The notes under the pieces were generated by a model. That model saw only the letters and a list, made by a program, of their open reading frames with translations, was not told where the DNA came from and did no database searches. The translations under genes and the position numbers were made by a program. From Candidatus Rokuibacteriota bacterium (GTDB taxonomy: Bacteria > Methylomirabilota > Methylomirabilia > Rokubacteriales > CSP1-6), in the NCBI GenBank assembly GCA_003220615.1, contig QHTB01000127.1, forward strand, positions 33,004 through 97,003: DNA of 64,000 nucleotides. The letters are read 5' to 3'. Of this stretch, positions 16,099 through 24,421 are shown piece by piece (positions within the stretch are counted from its first letter, which is position 1; every line of letters begins with the position of its first letter).

Positions 16099-18542
16099 AC
16101 AAGCACGAATTCACCGTGATCGGACGGCCGCTGCCCAAGATCGACGCCTGGGCGAAGGTCGTGGGCGAGACGCGCTACGCCGACGACCTCGTGATGGCGC
16201 GCATGGCTCACGGCAAGCTGCTGCGCTCGATCCATCCCCACGCGCTGATCAAGCTGATCGACACATCCCGCGCGCGCGCGCTGCCAGGCGTCTATGCCGT
16301 CATCACGGGCGCCGACCTGCCGCGGGTGAAGTTTGGGATCCTGCCCGTGTCCCAGGACGAGGAGGCGCTCTGCAACGAGCGCGTGCGGATGGTCGGCGAC
16401 GCCGTCGCGGCGGTGGCGGCCCAGGACGAGGAGACGGCCGAGGCGGCCTGCCGGCTGATCGAGGTCGAGTACGAGCCGCTGCCCGCGCTCATGTCGATCG
16501 AGGAGTCGCTCGGTCATCCCGAGGTGCGCATCCACGAATACGGCGACGGACCGAACGTGCACAAGAACGTCGCGCTCCAGTTCGGTGACGTCGAAGCCGC
16601 GTTCGCACGCGCCGATCTCGTGCGCGAGGACGTTTTCTTCTACGAAGGCAATACTCATCTGCCGATGGAACAGCATGCGGCGGTGGCCCAGTGGGGGGCC
16701 GACGGCAAGCTCACACTGTGGTCGTCCACGCAGACGCCTCACTACGTCCATCGCCTGCTCGCCAAGATCCTCGACGTGCCGCCCGCCCACATCCGGGTGA
16801 TCGCGACACCGGTGGGCGGCGGCTTCGGAGGGAAGCTCGATCCGTTTGCCCACGAGATCGCGGCGTGCAAGCTGTCGCAGCTCACCGGCCGCCCCGTGAA
16901 GATCACGCTGACGCGCGAGGAAGTTTTCTACGTGCACCGCGGCCGACACCCGGTGCTCATGTGGCTCAAGACCGGGTTCACCCGGGACGGCGAAATCACC
17001 GGCTCCCACATCAAGACGTGGCTCGACGGCGGCGCCTACGGCTCCTACGGCGTGGCCTCCACGTTCTACACCGGCGTCATCAATCCCGTCACCTACAAGA
17101 TGCCGGTCTACAAGTTCGAAGGCGCGCGCGTCTTCACCAACAAGCCTCCGTGTGGCCCCAAGCGTGGCCACGGCACGCCCCAGCCGCGTTTTGCGCTCGA
17201 GGTGCAGATCGACAAGGCGGCGGAGCAGCTCGGGCTCGATCCCGCCGAGATGCGGCGACGCATCGTGTGCGAGCCGTTCACCAAGACAGCCAACCACCTG
17301 ACCGTCACCACCATCGGCCTCGGTGAGTGCATCGACAAGGTGGTCGAGGCATCGGGCTGGCGAGACAAGTGGCGCGGCTGGCAGCCCCCGGCGCGGCGGC
17401 GCGGGCCGAAGCGGCGCGGTGTCGGAGTCGCGTGCTCGGCGTACATGACGGGCGCGGGCACGGCCATCTACTGGAACAGCATGCCGCATTCCGGCGTCGT
17501 CCTTCGCGCCGACCGTAGCGGTGGCGTCAGCGTGCTGTGTGGCGCGACCGACATCGGGCAGGGCTCGGACTCGATCCTCGCCTACCTGCCGGCGGAAGTC
17601 CTCGGCCTCGACCCCAAGGACGTTCACGTGCACCCCGCCGATACCACGCTCACGCCGGTGGACCTCGGCTCCTACTCGTCGCGCGTCACGCTCATGTGCG
17701 GCATGGCCGCGATCCAGGCGGCCGAGCGGCTGCGTGCGGTGATGTCTCGGGCGGTTGCCCGCAAGTTCGAGGTTGCCGCAGAGAGGCTCGTGTTTCGTGA
17801 TCGCAAGGTCGGCGTGCCCGACGATTGGGAGAAGGCGGTGCCGTTCTCTCAGGCGGTGGAGCTGGCGGAAGCGATGCACGGCGTACTGGCCTTTCCCGGC
17901 TCGTACGCGCCGCCCAAGCGGGCGGGGAAGTACAAGGGCGGCGGCGTGGGTCCGTCGCCGTGCTATTCGTACTCGGCGTGCGTGGTCGAGCTGACCGTGG
18001 ACGAAGAAACCGGAGAGGTCGAGCTCCACGACGTGTGGATCGGCCACGATATCGGGCGTGCGCTGAACCCGCTCCTGGTCGAGGGCCAGGTCGAAGGCTC
18101 GGTCTACATGGGCATCGGCGAGGCGTTGATGGAGGCGCAAGTGTTCCGCAAAGGCCTCCACAAGCATCCGTCGCTCCTCGAGTACAAGAGCCCGACGACG
18201 CTCGAGACGCCCGAGATCCACACGATCCTGATCGAGACCGACGATCCCGAAGGCCCGTTCGGGGCCAAGGAGGCTGGGCAGGGGCCGCTCTTGCCGGTGC
18301 TGCCGGCCATCGCCAACGCCGTCTACAACGCCGTCGGCGTCCGCGTCGACGAGGTGCCGATCGTCCCCGAGAAAATCCTCAAGGGCCTGGAGTTGAAGCG
18401 CCAGGGTAAGACGCCGCGCGTCGGCCCCGAGCGCATTCCTCTCTTCAAGTTCAAGGAGCCGCTGGTGGTGGAGTCGGCGTTCGGCCAGCCTGCCGACGCC
18501 GTCGCCGTCCGCCCCTTCGCCGACCAGGACACGAGCCGATGA
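16095..18542 (+). CDS. hcrA: 4-hydroxybenzoyl-CoA reductase, molybdopterin alpha subunit
   Basis: An 815-residue molybdenum hydroxylase-fold subunit, starting at a GTG overlapping the hcrC stop. It has TPVGGGFGGKLDPFAHEIA (Mo-pterin binding), VFTNKPPCGPKRGHGTPQ, the ATDIGQGSDSILA block, LGSYSSRVTLMCG and the FGAKEAGQGPLLPVLPAI ending that holds the active-site region. These match 4-hydroxybenzoyl-CoA reductase alpha as I remember it. The enzyme removes the para-hydroxyl of 4-hydroxybenzoyl-CoA reductively to give benzoyl-CoA. It is somewhat longer than the roughly 770 residues usual for HcrA. Another molybdenum hydroxylase substrate is possible but less likely given the context. Confidence 0.83.
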   Translation: MNKHEFTVIGRPLPKIDAWAKVVGETRYADDLVMARMAHGKLLRSIHPHALIKLIDTSRARALPGVYAVITGADLPRVKFGILPVSQDEEALCNERVRMVGDAVAAVAAQDEETAEAACRLIEVEYEPLPALMSIEESLGHPEVRIHEYGDGPNVHKNVALQFGDVEAAFARADLVREDVFFYEGNTHLPMEQHAAVAQWGADGKLTLWSSTQTPHYVHRLLAKILDVPPAHIRVIATPVGGGFGGKLDPFAHEIAACKLSQLTGRPVKITLTREEVFYVHRGRHPVLMWLKTGFTRDGEITGSHIKTWLDGGAYGSYGVASTFYTGVINPVTYKMPVYKFEGARVFTNKPPCGPKRGHGTPQPRFALEVQIDKAAEQLGLDPAEMRRRIVCEPFTKTANHLTVTTIGLGECIDKVVEASGWRDKWRGWQPPARRRGPKRRGVGVACSAYMTGAGTAIYWNSMPHSGVVLRADRSGGVSVLCGATDIGQGSDSILAYLPAEVLGLDPKDVHVHPADTTLTPVDLGSYSSRVTLMCGMAAIQAAERLRAVMSRAVARKFEVAAERLVFRDRKVGVPDDWEKAVPFSQAVELAEAMHGVLAFPGSYAPPKRAGKYKGGGVGPSPCYSYSACVVELTVDEETGEVELHDVWIGHDIGRALNPLLVEGQVEGSVYMGIGEALMEAQVFRKGLHKHPSLLEYKSPTTLETPEIHTILIETDDPEGPFGAKEAGQGPLLPVLPAIANAVYNAVGVRVDEVPIVPEKILKGLELKRQGKTPRVGPERIPLFKFKEPLVVESAFGQPADAVAVRPFADQDTSR

Positions 18543-18612
18543 GAGACCGACGCCGTCGCGGCTCCGAGTTGATCAATCCAGAAAACGAACGCAGCCGGCT
18601 CGCACCCAGAAC

Positions 18613-18658
18613 AGGCCACCCACGTCTCGAGCCGGCCCGGAGCCACCCGCTCCCATGA
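18613..18658 (+). repeat. Leader repeat copy A, ending at the hcrB start codon
   Basis: 46-nt sequence starting AGGCCACCCACG and ending at the ATG of hcrB. It matches 37 of 46 positions, without gaps, with 31254-31299, which ends at the ATG of an unrelated sulfur-carrier gene. Both copies fill the gap between the preceding gene and the start codon. Confidence 0.6.
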
Positions 18659-19668
18659 TGCGGCTGCCGCCGTTCACCTATCTCGCGCCGAAGACCGTTG
18701 CCGACGCCGCACGCCTGCTGGGCGAGCACGGTGCCGACGCCATGATCGTCGCGGGCGGGACCGACCTCTATCCGAACATGAAGCGTCGTCAGTTCGAGCC
18801 GAAAGTCCTCGTCGGCCTCGGCGGGATCGGCGAGCTGCGTGGGGTTCATGGCTCCGCCAGCCGCGGGCTCAGCGTGGGTCCGATGACCACGCTCTCTGCC
18901 CTCTCCCAGCACGCGGAGATCGTGAGCCACTATCCGGCGCTGGCGACGGCCGCCGGCCTCGTGTCGTCACCGCAGCTTCGCAACATGGGGACGATCGGCG
19001 GCAATGTGTGCGTGGACACGCGCTGCAACTACTACAACCAGTCCTACGAGTGGCGAAAGGCCATCGGCTTTTGCATGAAGAAGGACGGCGACATCTGTCT
19101 GGTGGCGCCGGGAAGTCCGCGCTGCTGGGCCGTGTCATCGTCGGATACCGCGCCGGTCCTGTGGAGCCTGGGCGCCCACGTCCGGCTGACGAGCGCCGCC
19201 GGCGAACGGACCGTGCCGATCGCCGCGCTCTACCGCGACGACGGGATCGAGTACCTCGCCAAGCGCGGTGACGAGATCCTGGCCGACATCGTGCTGCCGC
19301 CCGCCGACGGATGGCGTTCCCGCTACCTCAAGCTGCGCCGGCGCGGCGCGTTCGACTTCCCGGTGCTCGGCGTCGCCGTGAACGTGCGTATCGACGCGGG
19401 CGTCGTGAGCGATGCCCGCATCGTCCTGGGCGCGGTGGCCTCGCTGCCGCGGGAGGCCAGGCCGGCCGCCGAATCGCTGCGTGGCCAGCGCCTCACCGAG
19501 GAGATCATCGCGCGCGCGGCCGACCTCGCAGCGGGGCCGGCGAAGCCGCTCGACAACACCGATTACGCACACTTCTATCGCAAGAAGATGACGCGGGTGT
19601 TCGTGGCCCGCGCGCTGCGCTCGCTGGCCGGGCTCGATGACGGCGGCGATTCGACGGAGTCCGCGTGA
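18655..19668 (+). CDS. hcrB: 4-hydroxybenzoyl-CoA reductase, FAD/[4Fe-4S] beta subunit
   Basis: A 337-residue FAD-binding subunit (IVAGGTDLYPNMKRR; RNMGTIGGNVCVDTRC). The key feature is an insert rich in cysteines: C124, C140, C148 and C157, spaced 16, 8 and 9. That is the spacing I recall for the extra [4Fe-4S] cluster of the Thauera enzyme, which lets 4-HBCR run xanthine-oxidase chemistry backwards from a low-potential ferredoxin. Generic CoxM/XdhB subunits lack it. Two ATGs (18655, 18658) are possible starts. It overlaps the XRE regulator by GTGA. A 112-bp gap separates it from hcrA and holds a leader repeated at 31254-31299. Confidence 0.88.
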   Translation: MMRLPPFTYLAPKTVADAARLLGEHGADAMIVAGGTDLYPNMKRRQFEPKVLVGLGGIGELRGVHGSASRGLSVGPMTTLSALSQHAEIVSHYPALATAAGLVSSPQLRNMGTIGGNVCVDTRCNYYNQSYEWRKAIGFCMKKDGDICLVAPGSPRCWAVSSSDTAPVLWSLGAHVRLTSAAGERTVPIAALYRDDGIEYLAKRGDEILADIVLPPADGWRSRYLKLRRRGAFDFPVLGVAVNVRIDAGVVSDARIVLGAVASLPREARPAAESLRGQRLTEEIIARAADLAAGPAKPLDNTDYAHFYRKKMTRVFVARALRSLAGLDDGGDSTESA

Positions 19669-20213
19669 CCGCGCTCGGCGATCGCATCCGAGCCCTCCGC
19701 AACGAGCGCGAGCTCCAGCAACGCCAGCTCGCCGAGAAGGCGGAGCTGACGCCGAGCATGGTGTCGCAGATCGAATCGGGCCGGCTCACGCCCTCGCTCA
19801 ACACGCTGCGCAAGCTCGCCGACGCGCTCGGCGTCACCATCGCCACGCTCTTCGACGGCCAGCCATCGGGCAGCGTGCTCGTCTCGAGGAGCAAGGACTA
19901 TCCGGTGGTGTCCTTCGACGGCAGCAGCGAGCGGTGGGCCGTGCTCGGCGCCGGCCTGTTCCAGGGCAAGATCCGCGCTGTGGTCTCCACGCTCGACGGC
20001 AAATCGCGCGGTGTCGCCACCGACAAGGTCGTCATCAAACCGGGACAGATGAAGCTGTTCTACGTGCTCAAAGGCCGCGTCGCGTTGCTCTACAACGGCG
20101 AGCGCCACGTCCTGGACGCCGGCGACTCGGCGTTGCTCGACGGTAGCTCGCCGCACGGGTGGGAAAACCTGGGCACCGGCAAGGCCAGGGCCCTGTGGGT
20201 GATACTCGGGTAA
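19665..20213 (+). CDS. XRE family regulator with C-terminal cupin domain
   Basis: A 182-residue one-component regulator. Residues 1-60 are an HTH_3 domain (RIRALRNERELQQRQLAEKAELTPSMVSQIESGRLTPSLNTLRKLADALGV). Residues 110-180 form a cupin_2 barrel (KPGQMKLFYVLKGRVALLYNGERHVLDAGDSALLDGSSPHGWENLG) that would bind a small effector or metal. It is cotranscribed with hcrB and boxC, so it probably controls this cluster, with an aromatic acid or CoA ester as a reasonable effector. It is not BoxR, which has a shikimate-kinase-like C-terminal domain. Confidence 0.88.
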   Translation: MTALGDRIRALRNERELQQRQLAEKAELTPSMVSQIESGRLTPSLNTLRKLADALGVTIATLFDGQPSGSVLVSRSKDYPVVSFDGSSERWAVLGAGLFQGKIRAVVSTLDGKSRGVATDKVVIKPGQMKLFYVLKGRVALLYNGERHVLDAGDSALLDGSSPHGWENLGTGKARALWVILG

Positions 20214-20224
20214 GGACGGAGAGC

Positions 20225-21886
20225 ATGGACACGTCACCAGTCGAGTTCCGAACCGAGCCGACCCGGTACAAGCACTGGCGGCTCGCTTTCGACGGACCGA
20301 TCGCCACGCTGACCATGGACGTCAAGGAGGACGGCGGGCTCGCGCCCGGCTACGAGCTGAAGCTCAACTCGTACGACCTCGGCGTGGACATCGAGCTCTA
20401 CGACGCCGTCCAGCGCTTGCGCTTCGAGCATCCCGAGATCGGCGCGGTCGTGCTGACGTCGGGCAAGGAGCGCGTCTTCTGCGCGGGCGCCAACATCCGG
20501 ATGCTCGGACAGTCCTCGCACGGCTTCAAGGTGAACTTCTGCAAGTTCACGAACGAGACCCGTAACGCCATCGAGGAAGCGTCCGGCGAGTCGAAGCAGG
20601 CGTGGCTCTGCGTCGTGAACGGGCCGTGCGCCGGCGGCGGGTACGAGCTGGCCATGGCCTGCCAGCACATCCTGATGGCCGACGACGGCAATACGTCGGT
20701 CGCCCTTCCCGAGGTGCCGCTGCTCGCGGTCCTGCCGGGCACCGGCGGCCTCACGCGGCTGGTGGACAAGCGCCGGGTGCGCCGCGACCGCGCCGACGTC
20801 TTCTGCACGCTCGAGGAAGGCATCAAGGGACAACGCGCGGTCGACTGGGGATTCGTGGACGAGGTCGCCCCGCGGTCGAAGCTCTCCGAGACGGCCCGGC
20901 GTCGCGCGCTGGAGCGGGCGGCCCGGACGGATCGCCCGAAGGACGCCCGTGGCATCGTGCTCACGCCGCTCGAGCGGACGATCGAGGGCGATCGCATCGG
21001 CTACCGGTTCGTGACGTGCGCGATCGATCGCGCCCGTGGCCGCGCCGAGATCACCGTGCACGGGCCGGACACCGCGCCTCCGGGCGATGTCGCCGGCATC
21101 CACGCCGTCGGGGTCGGCTTCTGGCCGCTGGCCGTCGCGCGCGAGCTCGACGACCTGATCCTCCACCTCCGGGCGAATGAAGCATCGATCGGACTCTGGG
21201 TCCTCCGTACCGCCGGTGACGCCGAGCGCGTCGAGGCGCACGATCGCATGCTGGCCGACCACGCCGGCCACTGGCTGGTCCGCGAGATCCGCCTCTATCT
21301 CAGGCGCACGCTCAAGCGTCTCGATGCGTCGTCGCGGTCCATCTTCGCCCTCGTCGAGCCGGGCTCGTGCTTCGCGGGCACGCTGCTCGAGCTGGCTCTG
21401 GCCGCCGACCGCTCGTACATGCTCGCCGGGACGCGCGAGGGCGACGCCGGCCACGTCGCCACCGTGAAGCTCACGCCGATGAACTTCGGCGCGTACCCGA
21501 TGAGCAACGGGCTCACACGGCTCGCCACCCGATTCCTGGGCGACCCGGGACGCGTGGACGATCTGAAGGGAAGGATCGGGCACGACATGGAGGCCGAGGC
21601 CGCCGGCGATGCGGGCCTCGTCACCTTCACACCCGACGACATCGACTGGGCCGACGAGGTTCGCCTGGCCCTCGAGGAGCGCGCGGCCTTCTCGCCCGAT
21701 GCGCTGACCGGTATGGAGGCGTCACTGCGGTTCGCGGGCCCGGAGACGCTCGAGACGAAGATCTTCGGCCGCTTGTCGGCCTGGCAGAACTGGATCTTCC
21801 AGCGGCCGAACGCCGTCGGGAGCAAGGGCGCGCTGCACGTGTATGGAACCGGTCAGCGCAGCGAGTTCGATCGAAGGAGAGTGTGA
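20225..21886 (+). CDS. boxC: 2,3-epoxybenzoyl-CoA dihydrolase (benzoyl-CoA-dihydrodiol lyase)
   Basis: A 553-residue double-crotonase protein at the full family length. The first crotonase half has ERVFCAGANIRMLGQSSHGFKVNFCKF and NGPCAGGGYELAMACQHILMADD; the second half is divergent (FALVEPGSCFAGTLLELALAADRSYML). BoxC opens the ring of 2,3-epoxybenzoyl-CoA hydrolytically, releasing formate and 3,4-dehydroadipyl-CoA semialdehyde. It is followed by boxB with a TGATG overlap. The start at 20225 was chosen over upstream in-frame codons because it begins the conserved N-terminus. Confidence 0.94.
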   Translation: MDTSPVEFRTEPTRYKHWRLAFDGPIATLTMDVKEDGGLAPGYELKLNSYDLGVDIELYDAVQRLRFEHPEIGAVVLTSGKERVFCAGANIRMLGQSSHGFKVNFCKFTNETRNAIEEASGESKQAWLCVVNGPCAGGGYELAMACQHILMADDGNTSVALPEVPLLAVLPGTGGLTRLVDKRRVRRDRADVFCTLEEGIKGQRAVDWGFVDEVAPRSKLSETARRRALERAARTDRPKDARGIVLTPLERTIEGDRIGYRFVTCAIDRARGRAEITVHGPDTAPPGDVAGIHAVGVGFWPLAVARELDDLILHLRANEASIGLWVLRTAGDAERVEAHDRMLADHAGHWLVREIRLYLRRTLKRLDASSRSIFALVEPGSCFAGTLLELALAADRSYMLAGTREGDAGHVATVKLTPMNFGAYPMSNGLTRLATRFLGDPGRVDDLKGRIGHDMEAEAAGDAGLVTFTPDDIDWADEVRLALEERAAFSPDALTGMEASLRFAGPETLETKIFGRLSAWQNWIFQRPNAVGSKGALHVYGTGQRSEFDRRRV

Positions 21887-23316
21887 TGGCCGGCGTCGAT
21901 TACCTGGAGCGCATCCCCAACAACGTCAACCTGCGCGACGACCGGCGCCTGCTGCGCGCGCTCGAGGAGTGGCAGCCGCGGTTCCTCGACTGGTGGAAGG
22001 AGATGGGGCCGGAAGGATTCCAGGCCAACGAGGTCTACCTGCGCACCGCCATCAGCGTCGACCGGGACGGCTGGGCGCAATTCGGCTACGTGAAGATGCC
22101 CGACTATCGCTGGGGAATCTTCCTGGCCGAGCCCGAGGCCGACCGCCGCATCGCCTTCGGCGATCACCTCGGCAAACCAGCGTGGCCGGAGGTGCCCGGC
22201 GAATATCGCGGCGTCCTTCGTCGGCTCATCGTCACGCAAGGAGACACCGAGCCCGCGTCGGTCGAGCAGCAGCGCCACCTCGGGCGGACGTGCCCGTCGC
22301 TCTACGACCTGCGTAACCTCTTCCAGGTCAACGTGGAGGAGGGCCGCCACCTGTGGGCCATGGTCTACCTCCTGCACGCCTACTTCGGGCGCGACGGCCG
22401 GGAGGAAGCGGAAGCCTTGTTGCAGCGGCGCTCCGGCGACCACGACAAGCCCCGCATCCTCGGCGCCTTCAACGAGCGCACGCCCGACTGGCTGTCGTTC
22501 TTCATGTTCTGCTTCTTCACCGACCGCGACGGGAAGTACCAGCTCGCCAGCTTGCAGGAGTCCGGCCTTGACCCGTTGTCGAGGACGTGCCGGTTCATGC
22601 TGACCGAGGAAGCCCACCACATGTTCGTGGGCGAGATGGGCGTCGGCCGCATCGTGCAGAAGAGCTGCGAGCTGATGCGGCAGCACCGCAGCGACGACGT
22701 ACGTTGCTACGGCGGCATCGACCTGCCGACGATGCAGAGGTACATCAACTTCCATTACTCGGTCTCGCTCGATCTCTTCGGTTCCGAGGTCTCCACCAAC
22801 GCCGCCAATGCATTCACGATGGGCCTCAAGGGCCGGTTCGAGGAGACCAAGAAGGACGACGACCATCGGTTGGCCGACGCGACCTATCCGGTGACGTGTC
22901 TCGAGGGCGATCGTATCGCCACCCGCGACGTGCCGGCGCTGACCGCGCTCAACGAGCGGCTTCGCGACGATTACATCGCGGATTGCCAGCGCGGGATCGA
23001 CCGCTGGAACCGCACCATCAAGGAGCACGGGATCGACGTCGAGCTGCGCCTGCCCCATCGGGGGTTCCATCGCGCCATCGGCTCGTTCGGCGAAGCCAGG
23101 ATCTCCCCCGACGGCCGCGTGATCACCGAGGCAGAATGGGACGCGCGGCGTCGCGAGTGGCTACCGACGCCGGAGGACGCACAGTTCGTGGCGACGTTGA
23201 TGCGGCCGGCCGTGGAGCCTGGCCGCTTTGCCGGCTGGATCGCGCCGCCGGCCCGGGGTATCAACGGCTTACCGCTCGACCACGAGTACGTGCGGCTCAC
23301 GCGCAAGGAGGGCTGA
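21886..23316 (+). CDS. boxB: Benzoyl-CoA 2,3-epoxidase, oxygenase subunit
   Basis: A 476-residue di-iron epoxidase. Ligands for the iron pair are visible as NVEEGRHLWAMVYLLHAYF (ExxH), TPDWLSFFMFCFFTDRDG (Asp region) and LTEEAHHMFVGE (ExxH). BoxB uses O2 and electrons from BoxA to epoxidise benzoyl-CoA. No boxA reductase gene is in the window, so the electron donor must be encoded elsewhere or differ. GAAGGAGA precedes the ATG, which overlaps the boxC stop. Length matches the family. Confidence 0.95.
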   Translation: MAGVDYLERIPNNVNLRDDRRLLRALEEWQPRFLDWWKEMGPEGFQANEVYLRTAISVDRDGWAQFGYVKMPDYRWGIFLAEPEADRRIAFGDHLGKPAWPEVPGEYRGVLRRLIVTQGDTEPASVEQQRHLGRTCPSLYDLRNLFQVNVEEGRHLWAMVYLLHAYFGRDGREEAEALLQRRSGDHDKPRILGAFNERTPDWLSFFMFCFFTDRDGKYQLASLQESGLDPLSRTCRFMLTEEAHHMFVGEMGVGRIVQKSCELMRQHRSDDVRCYGGIDLPTMQRYINFHYSVSLDLFGSEVSTNAANAFTMGLKGRFEETKKDDDHRLADATYPVTCLEGDRIATRDVPALTALNERLRDDYIADCQRGIDRWNRTIKEHGIDVELRLPHRGFHRAIGSFGEARISPDGRVITEAEWDARRREWLPTPEDAQFVATLMRPAVEPGRFAGWIAPPARGINGLPLDHEYVRLTRKEG

Positions 23317-23318
23317 GC

Positions 23319-23774
23319 ATGGCCAAGGCGATCACACCGAAGGGCTTCGGCGCGCCGCTCGGAATGTACTCCCACGGCATGATTGCGCCGGGTGGTGAGC
23401 TGGTCGTGGTGGCCGGCCAGGTCGGGATGGCGGCCGACGGCCAGGTCGCGGCCGACGACGTCATCGCGCAGACGAAGCAGGCGCTCGAGAACGTGCGAGC
23501 CGTCGTCGAGGCAGGCGGATGCACCATGCGCGACGTCGTCCGGCTCCAGACGTTCCTCACGCGTGCCGACGACGTCGCCGGGTTCATGAAGGCGCGCAGC
23601 GAGGTGTTCCCGCAGTATTTTCCCGACCGGGTGTATCCGCCCAACACGCTGCTGATCATCAGCCGGCTCGTACGGCCTGACCTGCTGGTCGAGATCGAAG
23701 CGATGGCGATCCGCCCACGCCGCGCCGGCGCTCGGCGCGCGACGCGGAAGCCGGCGCCCCGCCGCCGCCGCTGA
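23319..23774 (+). CDS. RidA family protein with basic C-terminal tail
   Basis: A 151-residue YjgF/YER057c/UK114 protein, last gene of the box operon, two bases after boxB. Core features are VVAGQVGMAADGQ, TKQALENVRAVVEAGG and FPDRVYPPNTLLIISRLVRPDLLVEIEAMAI, where the Arg binds the substrate carboxylate. RidA proteins hydrolyse reactive enamine/imine intermediates; paralogues in catabolic operons act on other small acids. The last 20 residues are almost all Arg, Ala and Pro, unusual for the family and perhaps a nucleic-acid or membrane contact. Confidence 0.88.
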   Translation: MAKAITPKGFGAPLGMYSHGMIAPGGELVVVAGQVGMAADGQVAADDVIAQTKQALENVRAVVEAGGCTMRDVVRLQTFLTRADDVAGFMKARSEVFPQYFPDRVYPPNTLLIISRLVRPDLLVEIEAMAIRPRRAGARRATRKPAPRRRR

Positions 23775-23795
23775 CCGCGTTCACAGGCCGGGTCG

Positions 23796-23954
23796 TTACG
23801 GCCGTGGAGTCGGGTCACCAGGCGACGGCGGTCCGGGATCGCCGCCGGGGGTCGGTCGATTCGGAGGACTCGCGGGCTGATCGGGTGTGAACGGATCCCG
23901 CGGCCCGCCCGGGTGCTCCGCGTCGGGCCGGGGAGGCGTTGGGATCGGAGCCAC
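23796..23954 (-). CDS. Proline-rich small ORF (52 aa), uncertain
   Basis: Starts at a GTG right after the TGA of the upstream gene (TGAGTG), so translational coupling is possible. The product (VAPIPTPPRPDAEHPGGP...) is about one third Pro with no hydrophobic segment. It may be a real extracellular or linker-like peptide or just an open frame in GC-rich DNA. Confidence 0.3.
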   Translation of the reverse strand: MAPIPTPPRPDAEHPGGPRDPFTPDQPASPPNRPTPGGDPGPPSPGDPTPRP

Positions 23955-24344
23955 TCAGGGCCTCCGATTCAGATCGACGTGCGTATCGGTCCGGGATGCG
24001 CCCCGTGACATCGACACGATCGCGAGGATGACGACGACGAGGAGCGCAGCGGCGATGAGGGCGGCCGCCGTCGGATTGAGCCCGAAGATCCGCGTCGACT
24101 CCGTGGTGGTACGGGGCGATGCGGCGACACCATCGCGGCGCTCCGTGCGAGTCGTGACGCTGTCGTTCCCGGACGAGTCCGAGGACGACGTGCCTGGCGT
24201 GGTCACCTGCGGGGCGCTGCTCGCCGGCGGCTGCGCCGAGGGAGCGCTGGCCGGCGGTGGCGTGGTCGTGGTCTGAGCCAGTGCGCCGGCGGCGATGCCG
24301 AGCGCGAGGACGAACGTGAGCGTGCTGATCGCGAAAGCTCTCAT
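23955..24344 (-). CDS. Small secreted/membrane protein with Ser/Pro/Thr linker
   Basis: A 129-residue protein: signal peptide (MRAFAISTLTFVLALGIAAGALAQ), a long low-complexity Thr/Pro/Ser/Ala linker, then one transmembrane helix near the C-terminus (TAAALIAAALLVVVILAIVSM) and a short basic tail. No family is recognised. It is divergent from the benzoate-CoA ligase, with a 77-bp intergenic region that must hold both promoters. The layout, a linker tethered to the membrane, suggests an envelope role. Confidence 0.65.
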   Translation of the reverse strand: MRAFAISTLTFVLALGIAAGALAQTTTTPPPASAPSAQPPASSAPQVTTPGTSSSDSSGNDSVTTRTERRDGVAASPRTTTESTRIFGLNPTAAALIAAALLVVVILAIVSMSRGASRTDTHVDLNRRP

Positions 24345-24421
24345 GTCGAAACCCTCCCTCGGTTGGGACGAAGCAACGGCAATGCCATGAGGTTCGCGTA
24401 ACGGTTACAAGAGGAGCCACG

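Noticed and set aside
16038..18221. 727-codon minus-strand open frame opposite hcrA
   Set aside because: No recognisable motif; hcrA has clear molybdopterin-enzyme motifs.
19665..20213. Annotation of the regulator as BoxR
   Set aside because: BoxR has an XRE domain plus a shikimate-kinase-like domain; this protein has a cupin barrel instead.
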